DNA from: Litoribrevibacter albus | GTDB taxonomy: Bacteria; Pseudomonadota; Gammaproteobacteria; Pseudomonadales; Litoribrevibacteraceae | Direction: 5' to 3' | Length of the DNA: 64,000 nucleotides | Assembly: GCF_030159995.1 (NCBI RefSeq) | Contig: NZ_BSNM01000002.1 | Coordinates: 62,001-126,000 of the forward strand | Shown: in pieces, positions 1-8,008 of the stretch | Layout: every line of letters begins with the position of its first letter | Position numbering within the stretch: position 1 is the stretch's first letter | Translations under genes and position numbers: made by a program | The notes under the pieces: generated by a model | The model's database searches: none | The model's input: only the letters and a program-made list of their open reading frames with translations | What the model was told of the DNA's origin: nothing

Positions 1-471
1 TGCGTTACCATGACATACCGCAGACACGATGCCTTGGTTATCGTAGATGGCTGCGGAAATACGGCTGATGTCTGGATTGTTCGGGAAATCCCACATCGGC
101 CCTGAACCGCCGGCGAACATGATGGCGCGGTAGTCATTTGGGTTAACCTCCGCCAAGGGGATGCTACGAATAACTTTCGCCATCAGCTTCGCATCGTTTA
201 AAAACACCTCGTGGTATTCGTCTTCTTCCTTAAAGGCTTTGCTGTCGACGGGTGCCATTCCGCCTTCGATACTGGCGACATCCACTGTGTAACCGGCTTC
301 AGTAAACTCGTAATAAGGGTGGGTCAGTTCAGGCAACCAGAACCCTGTTTTCTTGCCTGTGTTCCCCAGTTCGGTATGACTGGTTAGCACGATGAGTATT
401 TTTTCAGCATGAGCTATGTTTGTGATCAGCAAGGCTACAAACAGCAATGCACTGGTCATGATGTTCTTCAT
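1..471 (-). CDS. Exported DJ-1/PfpI-family protein, C-terminus cut by window edge
   Basis: The gene reads from an ATG at 471 leftward off the window, so only 157 codons are visible. The first 22 or so residues form a signal peptide ending AHA, which predicts export. The rest fits the DJ-1/PfpI (class I glutamine amidotransferase-like) fold of the Hsp31 type: SHTELG near residue 31, an EGGMAPVD stretch near 70, FAGGSGPMWD near 118, and AVCHG at the cut edge, where the family's nucleophile Cys sits. An AAAGGAG Shine-Dalgarno lies just upstream of the start. Family members are glyoxalases, chaperones or amidases; the actual reaction cannot be told from this fragment. Family assignment is firm, function is open. 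Confidence 0.85.
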   Translation of the reverse strand, partial: MKNIMTSALLFVALLITNIAHAEKILIVLTSHTELGNTGKKTGFWLPELTHPYYEFTEAGYTVDVASIEGGMAPVDSKAFKEEDEYHEVFLNDAKLMAKVIRSIPLAEVNPNDYRAIMFAGGSGPMWDFPNNPDISRISAAIYDNQGIVSAVCHGNA

Positions 472-778
472 AGTTCGCTCCTTTGTTAAGCAAATGATGG
501 TGTTGAAGTTGATTTCGATCTGGTTAGAAACTCTATCTTGTTTCTTATTTGGTGATAATCTGCTTTAAAGGAATAATATTATTGAGAAAAACTCACTAAT
601 TATGACAAATGAATAAAGGAATTTCAGAGGCGGGTCAGAGTGGATGTTCTTGATGGAATAGAAGGGGGCTTGTGGAGGGAAAATCACCTAATGAGATATA
701 ACAAAAACGAATTGCCAATCTGGTTAGGTGGTTTTGCCCGGTTTAGCTATAGCTGTTTGATGTGGTGTTTAACGCTCG
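472..778. other. Intergenic stretch without recognisable gene
   Basis: About 300 bases between two minus-strand genes. It must hold the promoter of the DJ-1/PfpI gene; no convincing ORF, hairpin terminator or repeat was seen. Confidence 0.5.
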
Positions 779-1096
779 TTAATGTCCATAGACGATGGTG
801 CAGTCCTTGTTAAAAGGGAAGTACCACAGGCCAGTTTCACCAACCAATTCTACGTTATTAATGTTTCCTTGGTCGGCTGCCGTAATAATTGAACCATCAC
901 CTATAACTGGTAGGAAGAAAAAGAGATTCCAAGTGCAAGCCTCTCCTTTTTTACGTGTTTGAAGTTGTTTAAATTCAATGTTTTTCACTCCCACTTGAGA
1001 ACCGTCGGCGTATCTTAACGTTCTAGCCAAGTCTTTCGTTACACTTGCGCAACCCGAGAAAAAAACAACACAAAATATCAAAACCAACCTTTTCAT
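779..1096 (-). CDS. Small lipoprotein, TRL-like
   Basis: A 105-residue protein with a lipoprotein signal: hydrophobic residues 3-14 followed by the lipobox FSGC at 13-16, so it should be lipid-anchored after cleavage before Cys16. The mature part has a CTWNLFFFLPVIGDGSI segment followed by A-A-x2-G-x-I-x2-V. That pattern resembles the TRL-like family of small bacterial lipoproteins, whose function is unknown. AAGGAG six bases before the ATG supports the start. It stands alone on its strand. Lipoprotein nature is clear from sequence; the family link is by pattern memory only. Confidence 0.7.
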   Translation of the reverse strand: MKRLVLIFCVVFFSGCASVTKDLARTLRYADGSQVGVKNIEFKQLQTRKKGEACTWNLFFFLPVIGDGSIITAADQGNINNVELVGETGLWYFPFNKDCTIVYGH

Positions 1097-1270
1097 ATAA
1101 CACTCCTTTTTTTGAATAATTGGAGTGTATTGAGCCTTCAGAACTTAGCCAGTTTTATGAAAGGAGTATCAAATATCGAAACGTATCGTCTTGGATGGTA
1201 CGACTTGGTTTGGGTATTTAATAGGGAAGGTGGGTAGTGAGCGTTATTTCAAGCACAACTAAAATCGTAA

Positions 1271-1381
1271 TCCATTGAACGTTATGCCTTCACAATGTAT
1301 GCAAAGTCTCTTTCAATGAAATCTAATGAGCTGATTGGTTGGGAAGAATATAAAAATAACTGGTTAAAGCTGAAACGCTAG
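1271..1381 (+). pseudogene. Possible C-terminal remnant of a lost gene
   Basis: An open frame of 36 codons without a good start (first ATG at 1295) reads ...YAFTMYAKSLSMKSNELIGW..., with a protein-like mix of Trp, Glu and Lys, and stops at 1379-1381, eight bases before the next ATG. It may be the tail of a decayed gene, or a short leader peptide. Evidence is weak. Confidence 0.2.
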
Positions 1382-1389
1382 GAAGAGTG

Positions 1390-1656
1390 ATGAAAATATT
1401 GATGCGATTATTCCTTTGGTGTGTTGTTTGGATAGCTGGATGTCTTCTACTTTCAGATCTTTTACCTACGCACGCTCATGTGGGGAACCCTAGCTTGGTG
1501 GCTCCGGTTATGATTTTAGGTTTTCCTTTTTTCGCTTCAGACTTAACTGATGATGCGCTTTACCTTATTGGTATACCGGGCGTGTGTTTCTGGCTAATTG
1601 CATTCGCAATTATGTTTTTTGAAAAGGTACGTTCTAGATTTCTTGCGTTAAAGTGA
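1390..1656 (+). CDS. Small inner-membrane protein of unknown function
   Basis: An 88-residue hydrophobic protein. Segments at about 5-22, 36-50 and 58-76 look like membrane helices, and the C-terminal tail FEKVRSRFLALK is basic, which by the positive-inside rule places it in the cytoplasm. GGAAGAG lies directly upstream of a GTG-ATG pair (1387 and 1390); the ATG is preferred. No family is recognised and no neighbour gives context, because the gene ahead is only a fragment and the next one is a toxin-antitoxin locus. Coding is likely because of the ribosome site and membrane pattern. Confidence 0.5.
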   Translation: MKILMRLFLWCVVWIAGCLLLSDLLPTHAHVGNPSLVAPVMILGFPFFASDLTDDALYLIGIPGVCFWLIAFAIMFFEKVRSRFLALK

Positions 1657-1726
1657 TGGTTAGCTTGCTTGTTAGGAAAATTCTGAGCAACTAAAATGAC
1701 TAGTAACTTTTTCTTTTGGAGGTCTT

Positions 1727-1966
1727 ATGGCTACAGAAGCCCTAGATGAATTGCATTCACAAGCTCTGACTCTGAGTGAGTCTGATCGTGCTCAATTAGC
1801 TCATGATCTACTTAAAAGTCTAGATATTCCGGCTGATAAAGATGTATCTGGCGAGTGGGATGTTGAGATTGAACGACGGATTGAACAAATAGACTCTGAT
1901 TCGGCATCGTTTTTGGATAGAGATACGTTCCGTAGACAAATGGAAGCAAAAATTAAGGGAAAATAA
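1727..1966 (+). CDS. Antitoxin, addiction-module component family
   Basis: A 79-residue acidic protein of the addiction module component family (PF09720/TIGR02574). The family core is visible: helix with LTLSESDRAQLAHDLLKSL at 16-32, an acidic linker, then an EWDVEIERRIEQIDS segment that matches the usual W-x3-I-x2-R. In this family the protein is the unstable partner that binds and neutralises a RelE/ParE-like toxin and represses its own operon. GGAGG sits four bases before the ATG. The toxin reading frame directly downstream is broken, so this antitoxin is probably an orphan. A second, intact module of the same family lies at 16205-16769. Confidence 0.85.
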   Translation: MATEALDELHSQALTLSESDRAQLAHDLLKSLDIPADKDVSGEWDVEIERRIEQIDSDSASFLDRDTFRRQMEAKIKGK

Positions 1967-1969
1967 ATT

Positions 1970-2186
1970 TTGCCTATTGAGATCCTCGAAGAAGCAGCAA
2001 AGGAGGCTATTAACGCTGCTGGTCCCGCTTTCTAACAACCCCGCACTAATAGACGTTAAGCGTTTAATTCTGAGAAAATTTCCGTTCGATATCGTAGTAC
2101 TAGAACGCCCTTCAAAAAAGATCATCATCGCTGTAGCGCATCAAGCCAGAAAGCCTGGTTATTGGAAAGATCGGTTAAAAACGTAA
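1970..2186 (+). pseudogene. RelE/ParE-type toxin, frameshifted and internally deleted
   Basis: Four bases after the antitoxin stop, a TTG start opens PIEILEEAAKEAINAAG, the usual N-terminus of this toxin family, but the frame ends at a TAA at 2033. The rest continues in another frame from about 2036: NNPALIDVKRLILRKFPF and then IIIAVAHQARKPGYWKDRL, the conserved C-terminal strand and helix. About 25 family residues around the W-Y-x5-G-L-G stretch are missing between the two parts. So the gene has lost an internal piece and its frame. The toxin should be inactive. The intact relative at 16473-16769 shows what the full protein looks like. Confidence 0.8.
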
Positions 2187-2403
2187 ATAGTTGAAAGTAA
2201 AACTTTCTCTGCGTGTGTTCACCTGTTTCGGTTAGATATTACCAAAGACAATAACCCTTCTTTGCTGGTAACGTTGCCCGTCCAGAGAATTCTTGAAGTA
2301 TAATGCCCACCCGCACAACCAAAGTGTAATCACGCTAACCAGCCATTATCCACTCAGTGGTCAGTGATTTATTGTTAGTAACTAATAGCCCAAAGGACGT
2401 TTT

Positions 2404-3150
2404 GTGTCGCAGTATCCTGTTCGTATCAACAAGTTCATCAGTGCAACCGGATATTGCCCGCGTAAAGAAGCCGATCGACTGATTAAAGCAAAACAGGTCA
2501 CGCACAACGGTGAAGATTGTCGATTGGGAACTTTGGTAGAAGCAGGGGATGTGGTCATTGTTCAAGATCAAGTCTTGGATCACAAAGACTACACAGATCG
2601 TCAACACGTGTATCTGGCCTATCACAAGCCAGTCGGCGTCACCTGCACTGCGGCTCCGACAGTGAAGAACAACATCGTCGAAGCCATCACTCATGAACAA
2701 CGCATCTTTCCCATTGGCCGTCTGGATAAAGCCTCGGAAGGCTTACTCTTGATGACCAGTGATGGCGACATCGTGAATAAAATTCTTCGGGCAGAGAATG
2801 CTCATGACAAAGAATATCTGGTGGATGTGGACAAACCCATTACCGAAGACTTCCTTAAGCAGATGGCTTCCGGTGTTGAGATTTTGGATACCATCACCAA
2901 ACCCTGCGAAGTTAGCCTAGTAGCCCCTCAACAGTTTCGGATTATTCTTCATCAAGGATTGAATCGCCAGATTCGGCGAATGAGTTCTGCGTTAGGGTAT
3001 AAAGTACAACGCCTTCAACGTTTGCGAATCATGAACATTGAACTGGCGGACTTGCCCGCCGGAGAGTGGCGAGCGCTTTCAGAGGAAGAACTCGCCGAAC
3101 TGAAAGCAACCACCCAGAACTCGATTAACTGCAATAAGTTTGTGTCATAA
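2404..3150 (+). CDS. rluF: 23S rRNA pseudouridine(2604) synthase RluF
   Basis: A 248-residue RsuA/RluB-E/F family pseudouridine synthase. Residues 5-50 are the S4 RNA-binding domain (VRINKFISATGYCPRKEAD), and the catalytic domain holds the family signature GRLDKASEGLL with the catalytic Asp at 108. LHQGLNRQIRRM near 185 and MNIELADLPAGEWRAL near 210 match RluF, which isomerises U2604 (and U2605) of 23S rRNA. The start is a GTG; E. coli RluF is longer because of a basic tail that is absent here. The last 30 codons are the source of repeats found at 6563-6586 and 8862-8930, so the 3' end seems to be a recombination point. Confidence 0.92.
   Translation: MSQYPVRINKFISATGYCPRKEADRLIKAKQVTHNGEDCRLGTLVEAGDVVIVQDQVLDHKDYTDRQHVYLAYHKPVGVTCTAAPTVKNNIVEAITHEQRIFPIGRLDKASEGLLLMTSDGDIVNKILRAENAHDKEYLVDVDKPITEDFLKQMASGVEILDTITKPCEVSLVAPQQFRIILHQGLNRQIRRMSSALGYKVQRLQRLRIMNIELADLPAGEWRALSEEELAELKATTQNSINCNKFVS
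3025..3093 (+). repeat. rluF 3' segment, first copy of a 69-bp duplicated sequence
   Basis: These 69 bases inside rluF encode RIMNIELADLPAGEWRAL and following codons. They recur in the same orientation at 8862-8930 with 6 differences. Both copies end at GAACTC, after which they diverge. Confidence 0.9.
3120..3143 (+). repeat. 24-bp exact direct repeat, copy in the last codons of rluF
   Basis: CTCGATTAACTGCAATAAGT plus four further bases, identical to 6563-6586. With one mismatch the match extends left to CAGA(A/G). The two copies bracket the araC-type regulator and the hydrolase gene. Confidence 0.9.
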
Positions 3151-3159
3151 CTGATGGGG

Positions 3160-4200
3160 TTACGCCATTGAGCTATCCCATGATTCAGTTAATCGGTATT
3201 CTAGAGGGCTTTGACCAATCTCCCTTGAGAATGCATTAGAAAAAGCACTGGCACTGGAAAATCCAACGTCAAAGGCAATTTGCTCAATGCTTTTTGTTGT
3301 ATTCGAAAGATAGTATTTGGCTTTATCCATTCTTAGCTTGGTTGAGAGTTTTCTCCAGTTGGTCCCTTCTTTGTTTAGGTAGCGTGAAAGCGTTCGTGGG
3401 GAAATATGCATGGTATTGGCAAGTTGCTTTTTAGTGAACTCTCCATATCCTGATTGTTCAAGAAAACTCACAACTTTATCTTCAAAGCCTTTATCACGTT
3501 GAAGTGCTGACACGTGTTTTTCAATACGTTTGGCTAACACTTTTTCAAGTAAGTGATTTCCTAAAGGCATGATGCACTTCATCACGCTTATTTGAGTTTT
3601 TAAGTAGTTCGTTTCTTGATCAAAGAGAACCGGACATGTATGTCTTTCAGCGACTTCTCTCATTCCTGGCAGCTCTTCACCAATAAACCCCACTTCAAGA
3701 GTGTCGGGAGATCCTCCCAGTAAGACATTTTCCTGGAAAGTGATTGCTGCTCCCATATCTCTTCCTAGTAGAAAGCGAGCCGCTTTCTCAGGTAAGTGGG
3801 CAGGTACTTCAAAGGTTGTTTCAATGTGTGATCTATGGATTTTTGGCCGAATTTTAAGAAAATGGTAGTCGCCTTGAAAATAGGAGCTAACCACATTCAT
3901 GATGGCCTTAGGTGTCTTACACGCAACTAATACCTGTCCCATTAAACCATAGGAGTTCACGTTGCTAGTTAGGCCAACATGCAGGCCTATTTTGAATGGA
4001 TGCAACGGGATAGCTGATATCAAGTTGGTAATGATGATTAGCTCTTGATCTAGCGTCGGATCAATAGAGTCTAAGCTTTCAATCGACACGCCTGAATTCT
4101 CAAGCACTTTGGTTGAGGATATACCATTGGACTTAGCGAATTCCAACAAGATGGCAACCTGGCTACTGCCCCAGCCAGGGAAGCGACTACTTTTATTCAT
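3160..4200 (-). CDS. AraC-family transcriptional regulator
   Basis: A 346-residue regulator of the OruR/ArgR-like AraC subgroup. The N-terminal 20-210 region matches the arabinose-binding-like ligand domain of that subgroup (VLENSGVSIESL at the start, GLHVGLTSNVNSYGLMGQ at 75-95). The C-terminal 250-335 region carries the two helix-turn-helix motifs, with LANTMHISPRTLSRYLNKEG as the first recognition region and SIEQIAFDVGFSSASAFSNAF as the highly conserved second. It is divergent from the hydrolase at 4475, and the 270-bp gap between them contains an ATGCATT...AATGCAT inverted repeat, so it probably controls that hydrolase. The gene ends ten bases from the rluF stop, in convergent orientation. 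Confidence 0.88.
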   Translation of the reverse strand: MNKSSRFPGWGSSQVAILLEFAKSNGISSTKVLENSGVSIESLDSIDPTLDQELIIITNLISAIPLHPFKIGLHVGLTSNVNSYGLMGQVLVACKTPKAIMNVVSSYFQGDYHFLKIRPKIHRSHIETTFEVPAHLPEKAARFLLGRDMGAAITFQENVLLGGSPDTLEVGFIGEELPGMREVAERHTCPVLFDQETNYLKTQISVMKCIMPLGNHLLEKVLAKRIEKHVSALQRDKGFEDKVVSFLEQSGYGEFTKKQLANTMHISPRTLSRYLNKEGTNWRKLSTKLRMDKAKYYLSNTTKSIEQIAFDVGFSSASAFSNAFSREIGQSPLEYRLTESWDSSMA

Positions 4201-4237
4201 TATTTTTATTCGTGAGTACGTCGGATACTTATAAATT

Positions 4238-4262
4238 ATGCATTATTTGCCAATAAATGCAT
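4238..4262. promoter_or_regulatory. Inverted repeat in the divergent araC/hydrolase promoter region
   Basis: ATGCATT (4238-4244) and AATGCAT (4256-4262) form a dyad about 38 bases upstream of the regulator's start and 213 bases from the hydrolase's start. It is a candidate operator; AraC-family proteins more often bind direct repeats, so the assignment is tentative. Confidence 0.3.
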
Positions 4263-4474
4263 GCCTCTCCAAGCCACTAATGTTAACTAGTGCAAAATTT
4301 TATTTTGGTGTCCTATTCACTAATGCCGTTGTCCCTATGGCGCATGTTGAAGCGTGTTTATTTCACTTATGTTCTTTATGTCTGCTAGGGGCAGATCACT
4401 TTAACCTCGCTCTGTCAGAACAGTTCAGTGTTGATAGAACTCCCAAAATAAATCTAATAAACATGGAGATTTAG

Positions 4475-6454
4475 ATGAAAAAAGTAAGCATGTTCTCGGC
4501 CTTACTCGTGTCGGCTTCAATGGCAGTCATGCCGCTGAAGTCACACTCGGCTGATTCAAAGTGGACGACTTCGGGTACACGAGATTACGTGTCTCAACCC
4601 AGCGTGACCAGTGTTACTCCATCTACAGAATGGCAAGATTATGACCGTGAAGAGTTATACCCTAATACAGTTATGACTCGTGAATACGTTACTATGCCTG
4701 ACGGTACGACCCTTGCGGCGTATGTTACTTTACCTGCTGACGAGAGCGGAAACGCAATTGAAGAAGCGTTTCCAACGATTCTGATCATCAGTGATTACAA
4801 TACGGAGCTTGGTAATGTGCTCCCTCCGAAACTCGGCACCTTTATGGGGGCGGCCGATCCTTATATGGTGAAACGTGGTTATGCATCCGTTACGTTTGAT
4901 GGGCGCGGAACTGGTAATTCGGAAGGAACATGGGATGCATGGGGTAGTTCTCAGCAAGACTATGAACCCATCATAGATTGGGTCACAGCACAATCATGGA
5001 ACGACGGCAATATTGGTGTGCGCGGTGTGTCTGATCTGTCAATTAACGCACTGTTTGCAGCGGAAACGGGGCATCCAGCAATCAAAGCGGTGTTTGCATT
5101 AGAACCGATCGGTGATGCTTACCGGGATACCGCAGTCACCGGTGGTAATCCAAATACGTTCTTTCTGACTTGGTGGTTTACCTTAACCACAATGATGAAC
5201 ACCTTGAATCTAGACATCTTTACCAACCCTGAAGATGCGTTACCGCTGGTGGCTGATCATGTTACTGATGCATTAACTGAATTTCAGTTACCTATGACGC
5301 TTAAAGCCATTAAAGGGTCGGATGAAGTTGTCTACGATGGAGAGTTTTGGGAAACACGGTCACCCATCAAGCGTATTAATGAGATCAAAGCACCTACCTT
5401 TTTGGTTGGCGCTGTGGATGATCTTTTCCAACGTGGAGTGCCTGCCATGTACGAGCGTTTGAAAGGTCGTGTTGAAACTAAAATGGTCATTTTACCTGGT
5501 ACTCATATTGAAGGGGCATTCATGACCACAGGGCTTATTGAGCTTGAAGGTATGCCAGCCTTTAATCAAATAGAGCTGCAATGGTTCGATAAGTACTTAA
5601 AGGGAATGGATAATGGCGCAGAAGATATGCCTCAAACGACTCAGTATTTTAAAGGTATGGATCGTATGGCGGTGACCACTGACTGGCCAGCTCCTGAAGC
5701 GAGTGCACAGAAACTTTACTTGCATCGTGATGGTAAACTTAAGGAGAATAAGCAACCTTGGTTAAGCTGGCCACGCACATTGGTCGATACGGGATTACCA
5801 AATGCGTGTACCCCAAGTGCATCACAGTGGTCACTGGGCATTCTAGGTTTTATTCCGATTCCGTGTTTCGAGAACAATAATAATGCAGGCTTCTTTAATC
5901 TCCTGTATGAGACATCAGCTTTCGATAGTGATTACGCCATTAACGGTCCTATACAAGCAAATATCTGGTTATCCCAGAGTAACTTCGCCGGTTCCTTATC
6001 TGTACGCGTTGATGATTTAGATCCTGAAGGCAATGCGACGCCAATCAGTAATGGTCTTATCAATCTAAAAATGCGTGCAGTGGATCAGTTACGCTCTCGT
6101 GAGTTGGATGGTGAACGTATTCAGGCTTGGCATCCGTACACTAAAGCGTCAGAAAAGGCGGTTATTCCGGGTGATATTATGAATGTTCAGCTTGAGATTT
6201 TCCCGAGCAGTGTAGTTTTGAAAAAAGGACATAAGCTTCGCGTTGCTGTGGGGCCAAGTAATTTACCTCAAGGCATTTCGGGTGGCATTGACGGCTTGCT
6301 GCAAGCGTTGCCAGGTACTATGACTGTCTTCAACGATAAAAACCATCCTTCAAACATCATCATACCTACGGTTCCTTTGGACAGTATGACCGTTGTACCC
6401 AACTCACCAAGACCAGATAACTCACTGATCGACATTATTGGTAGTGCTCTTTAA
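4475..6454 (+). CDS. Exported CocE/NonD-family (peptidase S15-like) alpha/beta hydrolase
   Basis: A 659-residue protein with a signal peptide (about 1-25, ending SHSA). The S15/CocE fold is clear: YVTMPDGTTLAAYVTLP at 71-87, the family hallmark FDGRGTGNSEG at 141-151, and a C-terminal jelly-roll domain from about 450 with the conserved basic strand KKGHKLRVAVGPSNLP. The likely triad is Ser186 in GVSDLS, Asp315 or 316 in GAVDDLF and His344 in GTHIEG. The nucleophile region departs from the usual G-x-S-Y-x-G. Relatives hydrolyse esters (cocaine esterase), acyl amides or X-Pro peptides. GGAG lies seven bases before the ATG. It is divergent from an AraC regulator and ends at a strong terminator. 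Confidence 0.88.
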   Translation: MKKVSMFSALLVSASMAVMPLKSHSADSKWTTSGTRDYVSQPSVTSVTPSTEWQDYDREELYPNTVMTREYVTMPDGTTLAAYVTLPADESGNAIEEAFPTILIISDYNTELGNVLPPKLGTFMGAADPYMVKRGYASVTFDGRGTGNSEGTWDAWGSSQQDYEPIIDWVTAQSWNDGNIGVRGVSDLSINALFAAETGHPAIKAVFALEPIGDAYRDTAVTGGNPNTFFLTWWFTLTTMMNTLNLDIFTNPEDALPLVADHVTDALTEFQLPMTLKAIKGSDEVVYDGEFWETRSPIKRINEIKAPTFLVGAVDDLFQRGVPAMYERLKGRVETKMVILPGTHIEGAFMTTGLIELEGMPAFNQIELQWFDKYLKGMDNGAEDMPQTTQYFKGMDRMAVTTDWPAPEASAQKLYLHRDGKLKENKQPWLSWPRTLVDTGLPNACTPSASQWSLGILGFIPIPCFENNNNAGFFNLLYETSAFDSDYAINGPIQANIWLSQSNFAGSLSVRVDDLDPEGNATPISNGLINLKMRAVDQLRSRELDGERIQAWHPYTKASEKAVIPGDIMNVQLEIFPSSVVLKKGHKLRVAVGPSNLPQGISGGIDGLLQALPGTMTVFNDKNHPSNIIIPTVPLDSMTVVPNSPRPDNSLIDIIGSAL

Positions 6455-6497
6455 CGTTGTGTTTAAAGGCGTTACTTCATAGCAAAGTGATTATCTT

Positions 6498-6538
6498 AAT
6501 AAACAAGGCCAGATCAACTTAATCTGGCCTTGTTTATT
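6498..6538 (+). terminator. Strong hairpin terminator after the S15-type hydrolase
   Basis: A perfect 17-bp stem: AATAAACAAGGCCAGAT (6498-6514) pairs with ATCTGGCCTTGTTTATT (6522-6538), with a 7-base loop. The A/T-rich stem foot gives T-rich ends on both strands, so it may also serve the minus-strand gene ending at 6587. Confidence 0.75.
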
Positions 6539-6562
6539 CGAAAGGAAAGCGACTACTCAGAG

Positions 6563-6586
6563 CTCGATTAACTGCAATAAGTTTGT
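6563..6586 (+). repeat. 24-bp exact direct repeat, second copy (rluF tail)
   Basis: Identical to 3120-3143, the last codons of rluF. It ends exactly one base before the stop codon (6587-6589) of the minus-strand small gene. It looks like a junction left by recombination at the rluF 3' end. Confidence 0.9.
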
Positions 6587-6781
6587 TTAATCCAAGTTAG
6601 CCAATCGCCTGGCTCTTGCTCGAATGTCTGCCGCATGGGCTAACCCTTTTCTGAATCTTGTTTCGGCGACCGTGACTTCCGCTTCATCGCCCTTTGCCAG
6701 CAATATCGCTTGAGATAACGCTTTGTATAGTGCGCCTATGTGGTTTGTGTATGCGGTTTCAATGGCTTGTTCTGTGTTCAT
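6587..6781 (-). CDS. Small hypothetical protein, 64 residues
   Basis: A 64-residue, largely helical, soluble protein (MNTEQAIETAYTNHIGALY...) with a basic C-terminal half (RFRKGLAHAADIRARARRLANL). AAGGAAAACGT directly before the ATG is a clear ribosome site. It follows another small gene on the same strand after 55 bases and is likely co-transcribed with it. The stop codon abuts the 24-bp rluF-tail repeat. No family is recognised. The small size and location inside the rluF-bounded accessory stretch suggest acquired DNA. Confidence 0.6.
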   Translation of the reverse strand: MNTEQAIETAYTNHIGALYKALSQAILLAKGDEAEVTVAETRFRKGLAHAADIRARARRLANLD

Positions 6782-6836
6782 ACGTTTTCCTTAACTTTGT
6801 AAATCAAAGTGTTCTGATTTCATTTCTCTTGATGAG

Positions 6837-7055
6837 CTAGCTTTTATCTTTCCTATCGATAGCGATGTCTTCAGGAATCGTTTTTTCTGGCATGACATCT
6901 TTGAAATTCTTAGGGCCAGCAATGATTCCTTTTTCAAGCTCCGCGATGTCATCAGGCTTTTCTTTATCGAATAACTCTTTAGACCACTTTTGAGCTTGTT
7001 GATTAAGACAGGCTTCAAATTCAGGAGAACCTGGTTCTGGTTTTGTGGTTGTCAT
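6837..7055 (-). CDS. Small hypothetical protein, 72 residues
   Basis: A 72-residue charged, soluble protein (MTTTKPEPGSPEFEACLNQQ...), acidic in the middle and ending in RKDKS. AGGAAAATCAC before the ATG supports the start. Another minus-strand frame overlaps it (6791-7018) but lacks an equally good ribosome site and has a Lys/Ser-rich shadow composition. It precedes the 64-residue gene on the same strand. No domain is recognised. Both may be a small two-gene unit of the accessory stretch. Confidence 0.55.
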   Translation of the reverse strand: MTTTKPEPGSPEFEACLNQQAQKWSKELFDKEKPDDIAELEKGIIAGPKNFKDVMPEKTIPEDIAIDRKDKS

Positions 7056-7432
7056 GTGATTTTCCTAAAGGTTTTGCCATAAGTAAGATGGTGTATTGCT
7101 CTCTTTGCCTTTTCGATACGTGAAGCCGTGGCTTTGGTTATTAATAGCACTCGCCTACAGAGAAATCTGTCTCACCAATTCTTCGTATAGTTTCCGACTC
7201 TGAACTTTCGGATTTGATGTAATTCAACAGAAACGTCTGAAAAAATCCTGAAGAGTATTGATGGAATGTAAAATAAACCCGGTTTATGTGAATAGCATGT
7301 TGTGCCAACAGGTTAGGAAAAGAAATTCACAAGCTCGAATCACAACACGAATTCGCACATGAAGAGGCAAATTCTTTCTTTTTATACACTGCTTGATTAG
7401 ATAGCACCATTGAAACCAATTAAGGACAGCTA
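7056..7432. other. Divergent intergenic region, 377 bases
   Basis: It lies between two divergently read small operons and so should contain both promoters. It is A/T-rich near 7230-7330; no terminator, repeat or further ORF was convincing. Confidence 0.4.
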
Positions 7433-8008
7433 ATGTATTACGGAGATACAGGAAAACAAATTACTAAACCAGTAATGGTAAAGGCTCTGACAAAACTAGG
7501 TGATCTTCTCAAAGAAAAGGATCAGCGTTTAGATCTTGTTTGCTGCGGAGGAATCGTAAGTTTACTCTATCATGGGTCTCGTCAAATGACGCATGATGTC
7601 GATGTGCTATTCCCGAACAACCCAACAGCTGCAAATATTCTCAAAGAATTGGTCGATAAAGTTGGTGAGGAGTTTGGCCTTGAACATGGGCCACGAGACA
7701 AATGGTTTAATGACAGTGTGAGCTTTATAGGTCTGCAATCGAAATCCAACACAGTGGTATTTCGACATTCTCACCTCATATTAAAAGCGGCTGATTGGCA
7801 TGAGATGCTTTCACATAAACTCACAGCATTTCGTGGAATGAGGGATACAAACGACGCTATGCATTTTTTGAAAGAGATAAGTCCAAAAGACAAGCAAGCT
7901 GTTTTTAAGAAAGTATCTGAATACCGACCTTTTGTACCGCATGTACCTGACAAAGTATTTGAAAATCGCTTTAACCAAATATGGGAAAAAGTTTATGGAA
8001 AATCTTGA
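7433..8008 (+). CDS. Nucleotidyltransferase-like protein (DUF6036/AbiEii-type)
   Basis: A 191-residue protein with the marks of the polymerase-beta-like nucleotidyltransferase fold: CCGGIVSLLYHGSRQMTHDVDVLFP at about 37-61, i.e. a GG-x-A/S helix followed by R-x2-T-x-D-x-D. The D-x-D pair is the metal-binding site in active members. Downstream, DWHEMLSHKLTAFRGMRDTNDAM resembles the D-x2-D/K-L-x-A region of AbiEii/DUF6036 proteins. Such enzymes often act as toxins or resistance proteins that modify RNA or proteins. It opens a tight operon: the next gene overlaps its end by 14 bases, and the third is an exonuclease. Family is likely, target unknown. Confidence 0.65.
   Translation: MYYGDTGKQITKPVMVKALTKLGDLLKEKDQRLDLVCCGGIVSLLYHGSRQMTHDVDVLFPNNPTAANILKELVDKVGEEFGLEHGPRDKWFNDSVSFIGLQSKSNTVVFRHSHLILKAADWHEMLSHKLTAFRGMRDTNDAMHFLKEISPKDKQAVFKKVSEYRPFVPHVPDKVFENRFNQIWEKVYGKS

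Noticed and set aside
2335-2700. 121-codon minus-strand frame over the rluF start
   Set aside because: Antisense shadow; rluF domain content is unambiguous.
4238-4474. 78-codon plus-strand frame ending right before the S15-type hydrolase
   Set aside because: No ribosome site, Cys/Leu-rich shadow-like composition, and it covers the divergent promoter region with the ATGCATT dyad.
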